DNA from: Icerya purchasi
Taxonomy: Eukaryota > Arthropoda > Insecta > Hemiptera > Monophlebidae
Assembly: GCA_039619475.1 (NCBI GenBank)
Contig: CM077115.1
Location: 448,001,292-448,065,291 of the forward strand
DNA: 64,000 nt
Direction of reading: 5' to 3'
Below are positions 44,560 through 56,384 of this stretch, one piece after another; within the stretch, counting starts at the first letter, position 1; each line of letters starts with the position of its first letter. The notes under the pieces were generated by a model that was not told the DNA's origin, made no database searches, and saw nothing but the letters and a program-made list of their open reading frames with translations. A program made the translations under genes and the position numbers.

Positions 44560-46465
44560 TATTGCGATCAACCGAAAGCGAAAGGAGTTGTTCTATCTCT
44601 TACCTACATCTCTATCTCTGCGTACCTAGTCCGTCTCAACTACTCTTTACATTCCACTTCTTACGATCTTAGCTCTGCAAACGAAGAAATGAATAATTCC
44701 TTGTCACGATTAAACGACTCACTCTTAGATCTGCACCTTTTTATTTCGCCGTCTAAATCCGTTTGCATTAATTTTACTTATCGACCTTTTAATCCTTCTT
44801 CAATAAACCCTTCTGTAAATATAACATTTCCATTCCCGTGGTTAAAAATTTTTGTTATCTCGGTCTGTTCCTAAATAGTCGTCTCCCCTTTTTCGAGCAC
44901 ATTAACTATCTCCACGTGTCGGTAAATAAAAGACTAAATCTCTTTAAATCTATTTCATCAACAAGGTCGGGAGATGATCCTAGTACCTTAATTGTCCTAT
45001 ATAAAACTATATAGTTCGTTCCAAAAAACTAGATTATTGTTCGTTTATCTATGGTGACCCCTCCAGATCTCTCCTTTGTAAACGTTCAGAATTCCTTCCT
45101 TCGTTTATGTCAAGAAGCCCTTAAATCAACTCCCATTCCTGCGATACATGCTGAATGTAATGTTCCCCCTCTACCAATCCGCAGATCTCACTTGGGATAT
45201 CGTTTCCTTTTAAAGCGTCTTCCAGTTTCTTCTTCAAAACTTATTTCATTCCACTCCACCGTACTTCAGAATTGGCGATTCACTTTCAAAAAAAAAATTC
45301 CCCTTCTTTCTCATATCTCAAATCGGCTTGCTAAATTTCTTCCACACAAATTATAACCCACAACAAACTTCCTTACTTTACCTTTCATTTTACAGACTTT
45401 TTCTTTCCTCCTAATTTATCTTTACTGTCCCCTTACTTTAAATCCCTTCCACAGCCTAATCAAAATTTCCCTATAATACTATTAACTCACTGTATCCTTT
45501 TCATTCTCTTCTTTATACTGACGGATCGAACTTACGGCGTTGGAGCATCCTTCCTATATTCTGTTCACAACTACTTTGAAGGTTATAGACTTCCTCCAAC
45601 TTGCTCTATTTTCTTTGCAGAGTCGATTGCGATTTTAGGAGCCATTCTTTACATATCTTTCCTAATTATCTCTGATCCTAAAAGTGTTTTACAAACTATA
45701 GCATCTGTCTTTCCTCATCCTTCTTGTGATCCTATCATTCTTAGTATTCGCTCGATTATCCATAACCTTTTCCAAACTTACCACATTCAAATTTAGTTCC
45801 TTTGGATTGCAATGTTGGTATAAAAGGAAATGAAAGAGTTGATCAGTTGTCTCGTGGTGCAGCTGTTAATGGGCTCCCGATTAATAAGTTCACTGCTAAT
45901 AATTTACTTGCACTGTCAAAAAAATTCCATTATAGGTTTTGGTCAGACTCACATACCCTTCCTCCTTTTCTAACCGATTTTCCTCTTAAATTTTTCTATT
46001 CAGCCGTATCATCCAGTTAAGCCCCTTGGTTTCATGAATTTCCGTCTTTGTAGCGCTACATTTATTATTTCCTCTTTATGTCGGTTGCGTTTCGATCACA
46101 GCTAAGCTTCATTTCGCTATAGGATTTTCAGACTCTCCTTACTGTCCGCTACATCCTCCAAATGATATCCACGAATGTAACTCGAACCACATTCTTTTCG
46201 AATGTTCCACACTGTCGTTTGAACGTTTACTTCTCTACTCCCAACTTTTGAGACACTTAATATTCCTGCTCCCTATAGTGCTACATCTGTTCTCTCCTTT
46301 CCTTCGTTAACTGTTGTTGCTCCCCTTGTATCCTTCATCGATGCGATATCCGACCGCATACGAATTTAAATAATTAATTCAGCAATACTTTTCTTTCTTG
46401 TCGAACAGGAGTCAATGCTCTTTGTCAGCGAGCCCAAATAATAATAATATATAAAAAAAAAAAAA
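44560..46465 (+). pseudogene. I-group LINE relic, palm to 3' end
   Basis: The plus strand shows STSYDLSSANEEMNNSLSRL and LHLFISPSKSVCINF (palm/thumb), QNSFLRLCQEALKSTPIPA, IRRSHLGYRFLLKRL, an RNase H start (TDGSN near 45520), an IKGNERVDQLSRGA block near 45815, and a C-terminus with HILFECSTLSFERLLLYS. The 3' end (GTCAGCGAGCCCAAATAATA and an A run at 46453-46465) matches the I-group 3' motif. The FADD catalytic site has been lost and stops are frequent. The relic at 27530-30024 is the same subfamily. Confidence 0.85.
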
Positions 46466-46479
46466 GTTATTGCCGTCAC

Positions 46480-47447
46480 CGTACATGCATGCCCCTTTTT
46501 TATCTAACTCTCCAGTTACACTATGTAACTGTTACATTCCCCCGAACAGCATGAATAGTGTCCATGAACTAATTCCTTGATCCTAGTCCTACTAATTCTC
46601 CTTCACCAACTGCATGCACTTGTGAAATCGGAGGCGCAATGTACACCGAACGCCTAAACGACTACTGCTCTATTTTAGAGGCAGAAATGTTTGGGATTCT
46701 TCTTTGTCTTGAGACATATTCGTCCAGCTCAGCGTCTCAAAATGCCCTTCTTATTACCGACTCACTTCAATCTATCAACGTCATCCAGAGTCCAGACAAT
46801 TGCAACTCTCTACTAATTAAAATAAAAAGCCTCCTATTCCAACTTTCACGATCTGAAGTATATGTCACATTCTTATGGGTCACTGGCCATGTTGCCCGGC
46901 AATGAGCGGGTTGACTTGTCTGCTAAAGCAACTCTATATAGCCCGATGCCGTTCAACGCTGTACTGCCTCGATTAGGGCCATCAGTCTTTCTGATGCACT
47001 TTGCTGAAGAGTGGAGCAAACTATGGTCAGAACAAACGACCTGGCTCAGGTCTGTAAAGTCGAACACCGACCCATCGTCTCACATAGGGACTTCTCGATC
47101 TTGTCAAGACTGCGCCTGGGGCACACTGCACTGTCACACAATTACGTCTGTGAATGAGCTCGCTCTCCGTTTATCTGTCCTCTTTGCGGATTCATGGTCT
47201 CGTCAACCGTAGAGCATCTGCTGAAATGGTGCCGGCATACTTCCCGTACTTTTAGTCATACCTCACCCCACCGTCTGTTGTTGAACCACCCGGATTGTAT
47301 TCGGTCAATATTGAATTTTGTAGCATCGAATAGACTACATCGCCTTCTGTAATTTCCAGTGAGTCTAGGTGCCGTAATAGCCCAGGTAGTTGCACACGGC
47401 GCCTAGATTTATGTTTGTAAATTTATAAATAAAAAAAAAAAAAAAAA
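46480..47447 (+). pseudogene. Second RNase H-type LINE relic (different lineage), 3' end
   Basis: The plus strand encodes CSILEAEMFGILLCLETYSS (RNase H Glu), ALLITDSLQSINVIQSPDN (Asp), VTFLWVTGHV and, after a 1-base shift, GNERVDLSAKAT. A C-terminal tail follows with HLLKWCRHTSRTF and a stop, then a 17-base A tail (47431-47447). Motifs resemble I/Loa-type elements, but the sequence is clearly unlike the neighbouring I-group copies. It abuts the hAT relic at 47448, so it probably inserted into it. Confidence 0.75.
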
Positions 47448-49122
47448 CTTTTTGCATTGCTTATTTAAGGCTTGTTGTATATGACAAAATGTTTCTCGAT
47501 ATATAACTAGCGACACAAAAAACTGGCTGCTATTTTCTATGGTGGTTTGCAGTTGAACGGCGACATCCCTACCAGAAACTTTTTGCAGTGCCTCAAGTGT
47601 TGCGCGTATTACGGGAATTATTTGTGCAAACCGTTCTACAGCTGTGTGCTTTTCGCCCCCCCCCCCCACCCACATATCTCACAAAGAGAAATAATCGTTA
47701 AATGAGATAAATTAACCTGTTCGACAATTTTCTTCAAAATACTGTCTCGCAGTGAAAATTGTCGAATAAAGCTTATTACGCGTTTTATGATCACTATGCA
47801 GTAGGTACCCCACATGAATGCACTAGAACTAACAAAAAGTAGAGAATGTGAACCACACAGTGCACGAATTGCACTCTCGGATACTTCCCTACGATTATTG
47901 TTCTCACGCCTCGTAATCGACCGCTGAGTACTACAACGCCATCAAAGCCTTGTCTAATAAATTTATCTATATCCAAGTTTTATAAGAAATGCATTATAAT
48001 TGTTATCGCCAATGTTTGAGCTGAAATATTTTCTTCGTAGATAAATTCAAGAAAATCCTCTCAAATAATTGATTTTTCAATTGAGCGGTCCACATATCAC
48101 AAACATAATGCAAGTTGTTCTCGCCGCAATATGTCTTGAGTCTTGTCTGCCAATACCGTAAAAAAAATCAGCCCCTCTGATAGCATTACCGCATAGTTCG
48201 GTCATTTCATTCTAAATTCCTGGTCAAGTATAACTCTACTATGCATGCCTTGTGTAAGTAAATATGATAAACGGAGATATGAGGCTGATGAACCGTATTA
48301 TGCGTATAAACCAAAGAGCATAGTGTAAAATGATGCAGTGAAGGTGATTTACGATCAGAAAATTATAACAGATAAAACGATTAGTTTCAATAAATTTGAA
48401 ATAATAATAATTGAAAAGGGAAATCGAAAATTGTCGATGTCACCGTAACGCTCAGCAAGAATGCAGAGAAGGCGGGAGCTGAAAAGCGAAGAAAATACAT
48501 GCCACTGGCGAATGAAATGAAAAAAATTCTGGAAACTAAATAGAGGTTGTGGTGCCATTAGTCATCTCAGCCAGCGGAATCATTCCTAAAAGCAGTTAGG
48601 CGGAGGCCATCAGGAAGCTGCAATTGAATAAATCGCTGTATATTCACATGTAAAAGTCTGCCATATTGTGTAATATTGTTAGACTGGTCACTGGCGAAAA
48701 ACAGTAGTTCTACAATTACTTGGCTAAAATACCCATACAGGATTTTTATTTTACCTAGATAAATTCTAATACCCGTAGTTACCTCGTCACAGCCACCTAT
48801 TGATAATGCAACATTAACAGATCTACTAACCATGTTTAAATCTTTTAATGTAAATAAAATTATGACATGTGTTAAATGTATACTATTGGTACTTGGGAAC
48901 AGCCGAAATTCGAATAGTTTCACTAAGATAACCTCTATATGGTCTGTTACAAAAAGCAGGGTTTCTGGCAAATTGTTCTACTACTTTATCATAAAAGTTT
49001 TCCAAATTTTCCATGATTACGCGCCTGCGAATACTCATCATGGCCAGTTGATTAAAAAGTTTAAAGGCTCCAAGGGGAGGGGGCAGCTGCACATCCCCTG
49101 CCCGCCGTTGGCGACGCATATG
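47448..49122 (-). pseudogene. hAT transposase relic, ZMYM1/DUF4371 type
   Basis: Minus-strand pieces in order: FTVLADKTQDILRREQLALC (48165-48105; consensus FSVLADETTDIS..EQLSLC), DIDKFIRQGFDGVVVLSGRL and RGVRTIIVGKYPRVQFVHC (47980-47860; consensus LRGQGYDGASVMSG...GVQ..I...YP.A...HC), and HTAVERFAQIIPVIRATLEA (47665 on; consensus RWVERHDAV). The Asp residues of LADK and GFDG correspond to catalytic positions. The C-terminal dimerisation region is missing because the LINE at 46480-47447 begins there. The 5' terminus at 49122 (CATATGCGTCGCC) matches the ends of the short element at 51641-51902. Confidence 0.8.
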
Positions 49123-49786
49123 TCGGTTACTTTATAATAAACAAATATTAAATAAAAACTATTAAAATTATAAAACCACGATCATTTAAGATGAAATCGG
49201 GGTATATCGAAAATGGTCAAGTTACATTACATAAACACAAATTATAGTATTTATATACTATCGTATAAGTATAAATAAATAATACGAAGCGCGGATTCAA
49301 AGAAATATTTGGTGGGATTATATAATTACGTAATATCTTGTACGGTAGACGGTAAATTTGAGAAATACCTTGTTTCATAAAGGAAATCAAACAGCGATCA
49401 CCTCTTTAGAAATTTAAAAACGCGTTACAAATACACAATTTTTAATTTAAATTTTGTTTTATTTTTAGTTGTGAAAAATAAAACGAAATTCCTAAAAAAT
49501 GGTAGTTTAGAATTTGAATAATAAATTACTAGAAAGAATAGAAGGATAGTATTTTTATTAGATTTTACTTCTTTTTTATTTTTGTCAGTAATTCGAATCG
49601 AATTCTTTGTCCGTGAGCAAGTTTAAATGTATATATTTCCCGTTGAACTCTATTTTTAATTAAAATTACAAAATTAAAATTAAAAATAAATAAAAAAAAA
49701 AAATCGACGACAGTGTTGCATTTAAAACAGAATAAAAACGTAACATTAATACTTTTACTAGAAAACAGTACTAACAATAAGTATTA
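49123..49786. other. No gene seen
   Basis: AT-rich spacer, with an A/T-rich palindromic patch around 49660-49705. Confidence 0.5.
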
Positions 49787-50226
49787 GTTATAATCAGGCT
49801 CGTGCCCAGAATTTTGGAAATGGGGGGGGGTTTTGAAAATTTTCTTCGCAGATTTTTTTTGATAAATAACAATACATTTTTCACTAATATTCGTACTATT
49901 AATAATTTCCATCATTTTGATTTATATGTATTAATAATTTACATAAATGAATTACCCCGTATATGAACATTAATAAAAATTACATATGTTATTAATTATA
50001 TTCGTAATAAAAAATTTTGCATAACATATTAATAAAGTACCTAAAAATATGGAGCATATTTTTTCTTTTTTCTTTTAAAAGTAGGTAAGGACACCCTAAA
50101 AAATACTCATTAATATTTATTTTAAATTTGTGATTTTTTTCATATTTTTGTGTATTTATAATAACTAATTCAGTTCTCATGGGGGGGTTTAACCCCCTCC
50201 CCCGTGGACACGGCCTTGGTTATAAT
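49787..50226. mobile_element. Non-autonomous hAT element (family C), copy 1, with target duplication
   Basis: The element 49795-50218 (424 bp) starts CAGGCTCGTGCCCAGAATTT and ends CCGTGGACACGGCCTTG; the ends are imperfect inverted repeats (CAGGCTCGTGCCCA against CAAGGCCGTGTCCA). It is flanked by perfect 8-bp duplications GTTATAAT (49787-49794, 50219-50226). No coding region. G-rich and C-rich tracts lie just inside the ends. Copy 2 is at 52259-52556. Confidence 0.92.
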
Positions 50227-50229
50227 TAA

Positions 50230-51095
50230 ATCCATATGTTGTAACATTTATACAAATTTTTTATAGCATAAATTAAGTTTCTTTGTTGTAAAATTTTTTT
50301 TATCAATTATTTGGTTCTTTTGGTGGGGAAATGTAACCTATTCCTTCCCCCTCCTGGATCTACCGCAGGTAATACACACTATTCAGGGCGCGTTTAATTA
50401 AAATAAATTATGTAGTCAATAAAAATCGTAAAACCTGAAAGTTGGTAATTCATTTTTTTTTGCGACTACTTTTCTTTTAAAAATAAATGAGAATAAACCT
50501 TTTCGCTGTTTTTTAATTAGCCACAACAATTAAGAAGAAAACAAAAAAAAATATTAAAATATGTTCTAGAGGCAATAAATCATTTTATACGCCGGTGATA
50601 TTAGTAATAAACTATTGGTGGAACTAAATGAAAAAGTAAAAAAATACAAAGAAATGTCCATTTTAAAAAAATCTTAAACTTACTTTCTTTGCTAAGTTAC
50701 GTTCTTCGCTAACTGCAAATAACAAACAACGAATGATAAATACAACTCATTTCAGTTATGTTTTTATATTCTATAATGTAATAATAATTATACAAGGAAA
50801 GTTTCAGATGGTCAAAATTAATTATCGAATGCATCATCGCGAAAAACGTTGATTTTAGGAAAATTTATCACCACCATTAACGAGCATTACGTACTAACCG
50901 TTTGAGAAAAATTATCAGCTCGCCGCTTGCAATAATCAATAACCTAGTCGGTAATAAGTTTTCTGAAGATTCGCTAATAATTTCTCTCTCACGCAAACGC
51001 TACAAATTATTTATCAAAAATTAGATAAAAATAATTTTATTTTTGTTTCTGTTATATACATAGGTTTATTTACTTTTTTTTTTTTTTGTGCATTG
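50230..51095. other. No gene seen
   Basis: AT-rich unassigned DNA with a T run at 51075-51087. Confidence 0.5.
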
Positions 51096-51099
51096 CGGG

Positions 51100-51500
51100 A
51101 TTTCCAACACGCTACGCAATCACTACCAACAAAATAAAATCAACAAATTTATACCTATTTTCAATAAACTATACAACAACAGCAACCGCATGAATTATAA
51201 AACGGGAATATTATTGTATAAGTGTATAATTTTACACCAAAATATTATATATGGTAGTATTATTTATGTTGATATGTTAAAGACAAAAAAAGATTTCAGA
51301 ATATGTACTTAAATGTTTCCAAAGAACCGTAGCTATTAAGCATATAAAAACATATAGAACGGATAGTTACCGCAGATATTATGACCATTGAATACAAATT
51401 GCAAAAACATATAAATATCTTTTTAATTAAAAATAAAGTTGAAATCAATCGCACAATCTCAGTTACGTAATTTATAGACATCCCCTTGTTACATTTATAA
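51100..51500 (+). pseudogene. Jockey-like reverse transcriptase thumb fragment
   Basis: The plus strand reads NKFIPIFNKLYNNSNRMNYK, TGILLYKCIILHQNIIYGS and, after shifts, a MFPKNRS..AYK segment. This resembles the LYPLLN...LY+TILRPI..YG...W...K...LQ..NK segment after the catalytic core of Jockey-like LINEs. Too short and degraded to be certain. Confidence 0.45.
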
Positions 51501-51632
51501 AAATAAAGTGCTTTATGTAAAACAGTTTAAAGTAATCTTAAATGAATATTATATGAACAAATATCAAAATACATATATGGGGGACAGTTATAATGATGGG
51601 CTAGCGAAACAATATTTTCCAAATATTATAGA

Positions 51633-51910
51633 ACGAACATCAAGGGCGTCGCCAGCCGAAGAGCCAGGGAGGGGCAAGATGATAGAAAGAGGATATGAGT
51701 TATAGGAAAAATAAAATTTATAAGTTGTAAAGGCTTAATATTTTATTAAACAAGAATAAAATCTTAATTAAAACATAAGTTTTCCAAATTGTCCATGATT
51801 ACGCGCCTATGAATACTCATCAATGCCAGTTGATTAAAAAGTTTCAAGGCTCCAGGGGGGGGTGGCAGCTACCCCTCCCTGCCCCCGCTGGCGACGCCCA
51901 TGACGAACAT
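51633..51910. mobile_element. Non-autonomous hAT element (family D) with target duplication
   Basis: The element 51641-51902 (262 bp) has 16-bp terminal inverted repeats, CAAGGGCGTCGCCAGC at one end and CATGGGCGTCGCCAGC at the other (15 of 16 match). It is flanked by perfect 8-bp duplications ACGAACAT (51633-51640, 51903-51910). Its right 120 bp are homologous to the terminus of the hAT relic at 48998-49122 (ATGATTACGCGCCT, CCAGTTGATTAAAAAGTTT), so it is a deletion derivative of that transposon. Confidence 0.92.
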
Positions 51911-52250
51911 ATAATAAAGACTTCGTGCCCAATTTTTTTTATGTGCAATTCATATCCGGACATATGGTATATTTAGAGTATATTTGTTTAAAATTATAGA
52001 TAACGAAAATTGCAAAAGATGTGTAACTTTTTAAATGAGGTATTATGCATCACATATTAAACGGATGTAACCATAGCAATAAAATATTTGAATAATTTAT
52101 ACGCTACAGAATTAGTTACAAATCTGTCTAAAGAGTTTAATGAATTTGTGTCGTGGAAGAAATTACATATCGTAAGAAAAATTCAATTATGTAATAATAT
52201 GAGATAGTTAAGATTAAAATACTAGTGTATTTAAGTTTATGAAAATATTA

Positions 52251-52564
52251 ATTTAATACAGGCCCGTGCCCAGAATTTTGGAAGGGGGGTTTTGAAAATT
52301 TTCTTCGCATATTTATTTTATAAATAAAAATACATTTTTCCCTAATATATTCATGCTATTAATAATTCCCATCATTTTGATTTATATATTAATAATTTAA
52401 ATAAACGAATTACTACATAAACATTAATCAAAATTACACATATGTTATTGATTATACTCGTAACAAAAAACTTTGCATTAAATATTAATGAAGTACCTAA
52501 GCTATTTCAGTTTTCATGGGGGGGGGGGGAGTTAACCCCCAAAACACACGGCCTTGATTTAATA
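52251..52564. mobile_element. Non-autonomous hAT element (family C), copy 2, with target duplication
   Basis: The element 52259-52556 (298 bp) starts CAGGCCCGTGCCCAGAATTT and ends ACACACGGCCTTG, flanked by perfect 8-bp duplications ATTTAATA (52251-52258, 52557-52564). It is homologous to copy 1 at 49795-50218 except for a missing internal block of about 110 bp. Confidence 0.92.
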
Positions 52565-52910
52565 CGATTGTAAAATGGGATTACAGGATACCAAAAACTT
52601 AATTGGATATTGCCTGTAATGACCATTATAGTAAAAATTGTAAATTAAATAAATAAACAGCCCTACCCAAAGTTATTGGGAATAGGGAAAAAAAAAACCA
52701 ACAATGCATCGATATAACTTACATTATATTTAAGGAACAAAGTATGAAATAACACTGTACTGCTACATTTATCCTTGCTTGTTTTCTAATATTTTGCTGT
52801 TCAATCGTGATCAAGTGCTCGTCGCACCTTGGTCACGATATGGCCAGTTTATAGTTCTAATTATCCTATTTCGGCATCTGTGGATCAAGTGATCCATGAT
52901 GGCCATGTTG

Positions 52911-53110
52911 TTTTTTTTTTTTTTTTTTAGAATAAGTTGTGATCTCACAGAGCAAATATGCCCGTTGTGTGAGTGCCCAACACTCCTATCAACGTTTATT
53001 ATAATAGGTATATTAGTACAACAAATTAAAACTAACTTAACTTATTCCATAAATAACAATAATAATAAACTTAGCATTATTTATATTAAAGTAATAACAT
53101 ATATATGTAT
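52911..53110 (+). repeat. Interspersed repeat, copy 2 (see 18860-19085)
   Basis: After a T run (52911-52928) the sequence AATAAGTTGTGATCTCACAG, GCAAATATGCCCGTTGTGTG and AACTTATTCCATAAATAACA follows the same order as the minus strand at 19085-18860. Family unknown. Confidence 0.65.
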
Positions 53111-53319
53111 GCTAATAAAACAAAAATGCCGCGTAATACGCATCTGAATACCAATATATGCAGACAGCTTAATATTTATAATCGAAAATCAGTGAGAGCC
53201 TAAAATCCAGGAAGGACACGACAAAGTGTCAAACACCGGCAAAACCGTAAACAGAAAAGAACCATCAAATAGTAATGAGATAAAGGACGAGACTTGGATC
53301 TTCAGTCCTTACACCATTC

Positions 53320-54088
53320 CTTCAACCATTTTTGCACCTCTTTTTTTTCCCTCTAGTATATGATGAGGGATTGTACTTATTTAAATTAATTAAAACTGAG
53401 TTATCAGTGTTATCAATTCGTAGATTTACCCCCCGGGGATAGATGTAATATGTATTACTTTGGTTTCTTGTTAACCGAATTTTTTCCCTGGATGGTAATT
53501 TTATATTATTGACATTAAATTCTAGTAATCTATAATAGTAATAGTACACATCTCGGGAGACATTTCGTTGTTTTCCTTCCACACATAATTAATTCAGAAT
53601 CGTTTTGCTTCCAGTAGGATATAGTATAAGTTTCAAAAACACCTCTTCTGTATTTTACTTATTTTATTTATTTCTGTTTTCTTAGCCTCACATAATACAT
53701 ATTTGAATTCCATACAATATTCTAGACATTATTATTGAATTATAGTATATACGTAGAGTTCGATATGATGGTACCTGCTTTATTTTATATAAAGCTGGAA
53801 TTGTCTGTCTTAATTTCGAGTTTAATCTTTGAATGTGTTTTTTCCAGTTCAAGGATTTATCAATATATAGTATATACCTAGATATTTAATGTCATGAACG
53901 TTCTCTAATGGTGTACAGAAACATATATGTGTATTGATATTTTTATGAAGTTCATGAAGGCAATCGTCATTATGAAGGACAATTCGCGGGTCGCGTGTGT
54001 TATGTTTAGAATTATTCCAAATGTGTAATACTTTTGATTTGTTTATATTTATACATAACTTCCTATCATGTGCCCATTTACTCAAATT
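53320..54088 (-). pseudogene. Jockey/CR1-like reverse transcriptase C-terminal relic
   Basis: The minus strand reads WAHDRKLCININKSKVLHIW, then DCLHELHKNINTHIC, VHDIKYLGIYYI, LNWKKHIQRLNSKLRQTIPA, ILYGIQIC, and a tail with VSRDVYYYYYRLLEFNVNN. The HDNGLxINxxKSKVxHI...YLG...WxxHI series is typical of the thumb of Jockey/CR1-like LINEs. It stops on its 5' side at about 54088, next to a short block (GGTCTGTTACAAAAAGCA) shared with 48941-48958. Confidence 0.7.
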
Positions 54089-54173
54089 GGTCTGTTACAA
54101 AAAGCAAATTCCGCAATTTCTTTTTGTGTCTTCATAATGGTACAACGGATACTTAAATAGTAGCTTAATGATA

Positions 54174-54176
54174 ACG

Positions 54177-54268
<92 letters not shown>
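54174..54268. repeat. (TAA)n microsatellite
   Basis: About 31 consecutive TAA units. Confidence 0.97.
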
Positions 54269-54269
<1 letters not shown>

Positions 54270-55345
54270 GAAAAAAGTAAATTTTAATAAAAGGGTAGTT
54301 AATATAAATGAAAGGTTTAGGTGATGACAAATGGTTTTGCGCTGGCCAAGAAAAAAAAAAAAAAGGATCAAAGCCGGGGTCATGTAACTATCAAAAACAA
54401 CAATAAGTCAATGAATTCAGTGATGCTGGTAATTTTTCTAATGTTGTTTCGTGCACGAATAAGTGTGAGTATTAAACTCTCAATTCGAAATTGACGCAAA
54501 AACTTCGATCAGCACCAACCAGATGATGTCGGCTACGTGTCTTCATCAGGTGAAAAACCAACTTTGTAGATCCCTGCTAAATTCTTTCTCAGAAAAAGGT
54601 TGCTGCCGGTACTTTTAGACTTGTACTGAAGTTGACCTTTTCAAAATGAATGCTTGAACTCCGTAGCAAGAAAGATGCCTCCATGAACTGCATTACCGGT
54701 CGTTCCCGGACTTCTACATTTTGGAGTTGCACCTAAGAAATGGGGGTTTCTTGTAGACTGATGGTTATTAGACTGTAGTGAAGTATCAAAGTTTCGGGAT
54801 CTTCTAAATGGCGATGGTAACCGTTACAGTCCTAGGATAAAAATGTACTTCGATCGATAGCCATTTTTAATTGCCGAAAACTAAACTATTCGTGAAGATT
54901 AATTTAAAGAAAAAATATTACATACAAATAATTAATCGCTACTGTAGAGGTTCACGAATTAGTATTCGAAGACAATATTCCAGGCTAAATAAAAGAGGAT
55001 TATTTTTGACGCTTTTCTATAATTTTGATCCTAAAAGTAATGTTTTGGTTTTTAAATTTAATTTCTTTCAATACATCGGAATACTGTTCTTAAAATAATA
55101 ATAATTAACTAATTATAGGAAATGTATTAACATAATTATTAATAATTAATGATTTTCTACGCTAGTAATTATATACAAAAAAAATTCTCATACGAGTTTC
55201 TTCTGTTTTTTGGTAACTTCCCATTTCGTCTAAAAATGACACGGTAGAGAAAAAAAAATAAAAATAAGAATAATTGAAAAAAATCGACTTGGAACACTGG
55301 AAGAGGTTTTGCATGAAAGAAAAGGCAAATAAACGATTAGAGAAA
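54270..55345. other. No gene recognised
   Basis: A 14-base A run at 54351-54364, then unassigned sequence of mixed composition. Frames are short and unlike any family known to me. Confidence 0.5.
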
Positions 55346-55351
55346 CTATTG

Positions 55352-55950
55352 TTTTTTTTTAAATGGGTTCGTCCACATGGACATTGGCTCAAGAACAGCG
55401 CAACAGAGAGAAAAGAAAGACTCAGATTCTTACACGATGATCAGAGGTAGCCGACAGAAAGGAATCAAGAGCTAGAATAGCTGAAGGAGAAGGAAGGGAG
55501 AGAATGAATAAAGCACACAGTATGGAGCGGGAATACCGGTTTGCAAGAGGAGGAGTAAAAAGAAGCTTGTTCAGTTGATAATTACGAACAACCGAAAACA
55601 TTATATGATCGGGATCAGAAATACATTGATTGCTGGGAGGGTGCAGTGGACAGTAAAGGCACGAGAGAATACCGGAACAATGAGGAAGAAAGCAAACCAT
55701 AAAACGCAGACAGCAAATCGCAGAGAGATTGGAACGGCGCATAGAAGGAAAGTTAATAAACCATGGAAAGCGTAGAAGGGAAGGTTGAATAGACAGGAAA
55801 AAGGAGTTCGGTTCGGAGAATGAAGAGACACGTAGGGAGTTAAACCATAGTCTGGAATGAGTAGCTGCAGACAGAAGGGTAAAATATTAGAAGCTGAGAA
55901 GGCAGGAAGAAACCTACCAGAAGAGGAAGATAGAGAAACTAGAGCAAAGA
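55352..55950 (-). pseudogene. I-group LINE 3' fragment
   Basis: A short A tail (T run 55352-55360), the 3' motif (GTCCATGTGGACGAACCCA on the minus strand), and then the ORF2 C-terminus: FPWFINFPSMRRSNLSAICC, CPLHPPSNQCISDPDHIMF and LPSPSAILALDSFLS. Same lineage as 26927-27515, with several frameshifts, 5'-truncated. Confidence 0.82.
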
Positions 55951-56384
55951 AAAATATTCTCAGGTGTATAATAATGTTCGATGAAAAAAAAGGAAAGTGA
56001 ATAAATTAAAAAAAAAAAGGCCAGTGCTGCAACCGGTTTACAAAAAACAAGCAAAAAAACAATTATTAACATAATTTAAATTTTCTCTTTCTCAGTGCTT
56101 CCTAGAAAACTCAGGTTTATTCGAATTTTACAAACGAAAAAAAAAAGAGAAAACGTTATTAAAATTCTATTTCGATGGAATAGCACAGGGTTGCTTCTAG
56201 ATTGCCTCGATGTTGTCATTTCCATGAATGTCGTAGCCGCCGTGTCCGATTTAGATTCGAACATTTTCAGTGTCGTTTTCTGATGTTGATTCGATGTTCA
56301 GTTAACCAAATGAAATTAGTAACGCTTGCTGTGAAGGATCTCATAGTGCCAATCTCGTGTTCTATCAAAATTTTTAGCAAAAAG
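55951..56384. other. No gene seen
   Basis: A-rich stretch (56009-56019) and short frames only. Confidence 0.5.

Noticed and set aside
48883..49119. Minus-strand frame with LFNQLAMMSIRRRV and DKVVEQFAR, resembling the LALMSI...FA dimerisation end of hAT transposases
   Set aside because: It lies directly inside the 5' terminus of the hAT relic, upstream of the catalytic pieces, so it is in the wrong place for a C-terminal domain. The resemblance is probably chance or a leader sequence.
54082..54383. Poly-Leu and poly-Tyr frames
   Set aside because: Direct readings of the (TAA)n microsatellite, not genes.
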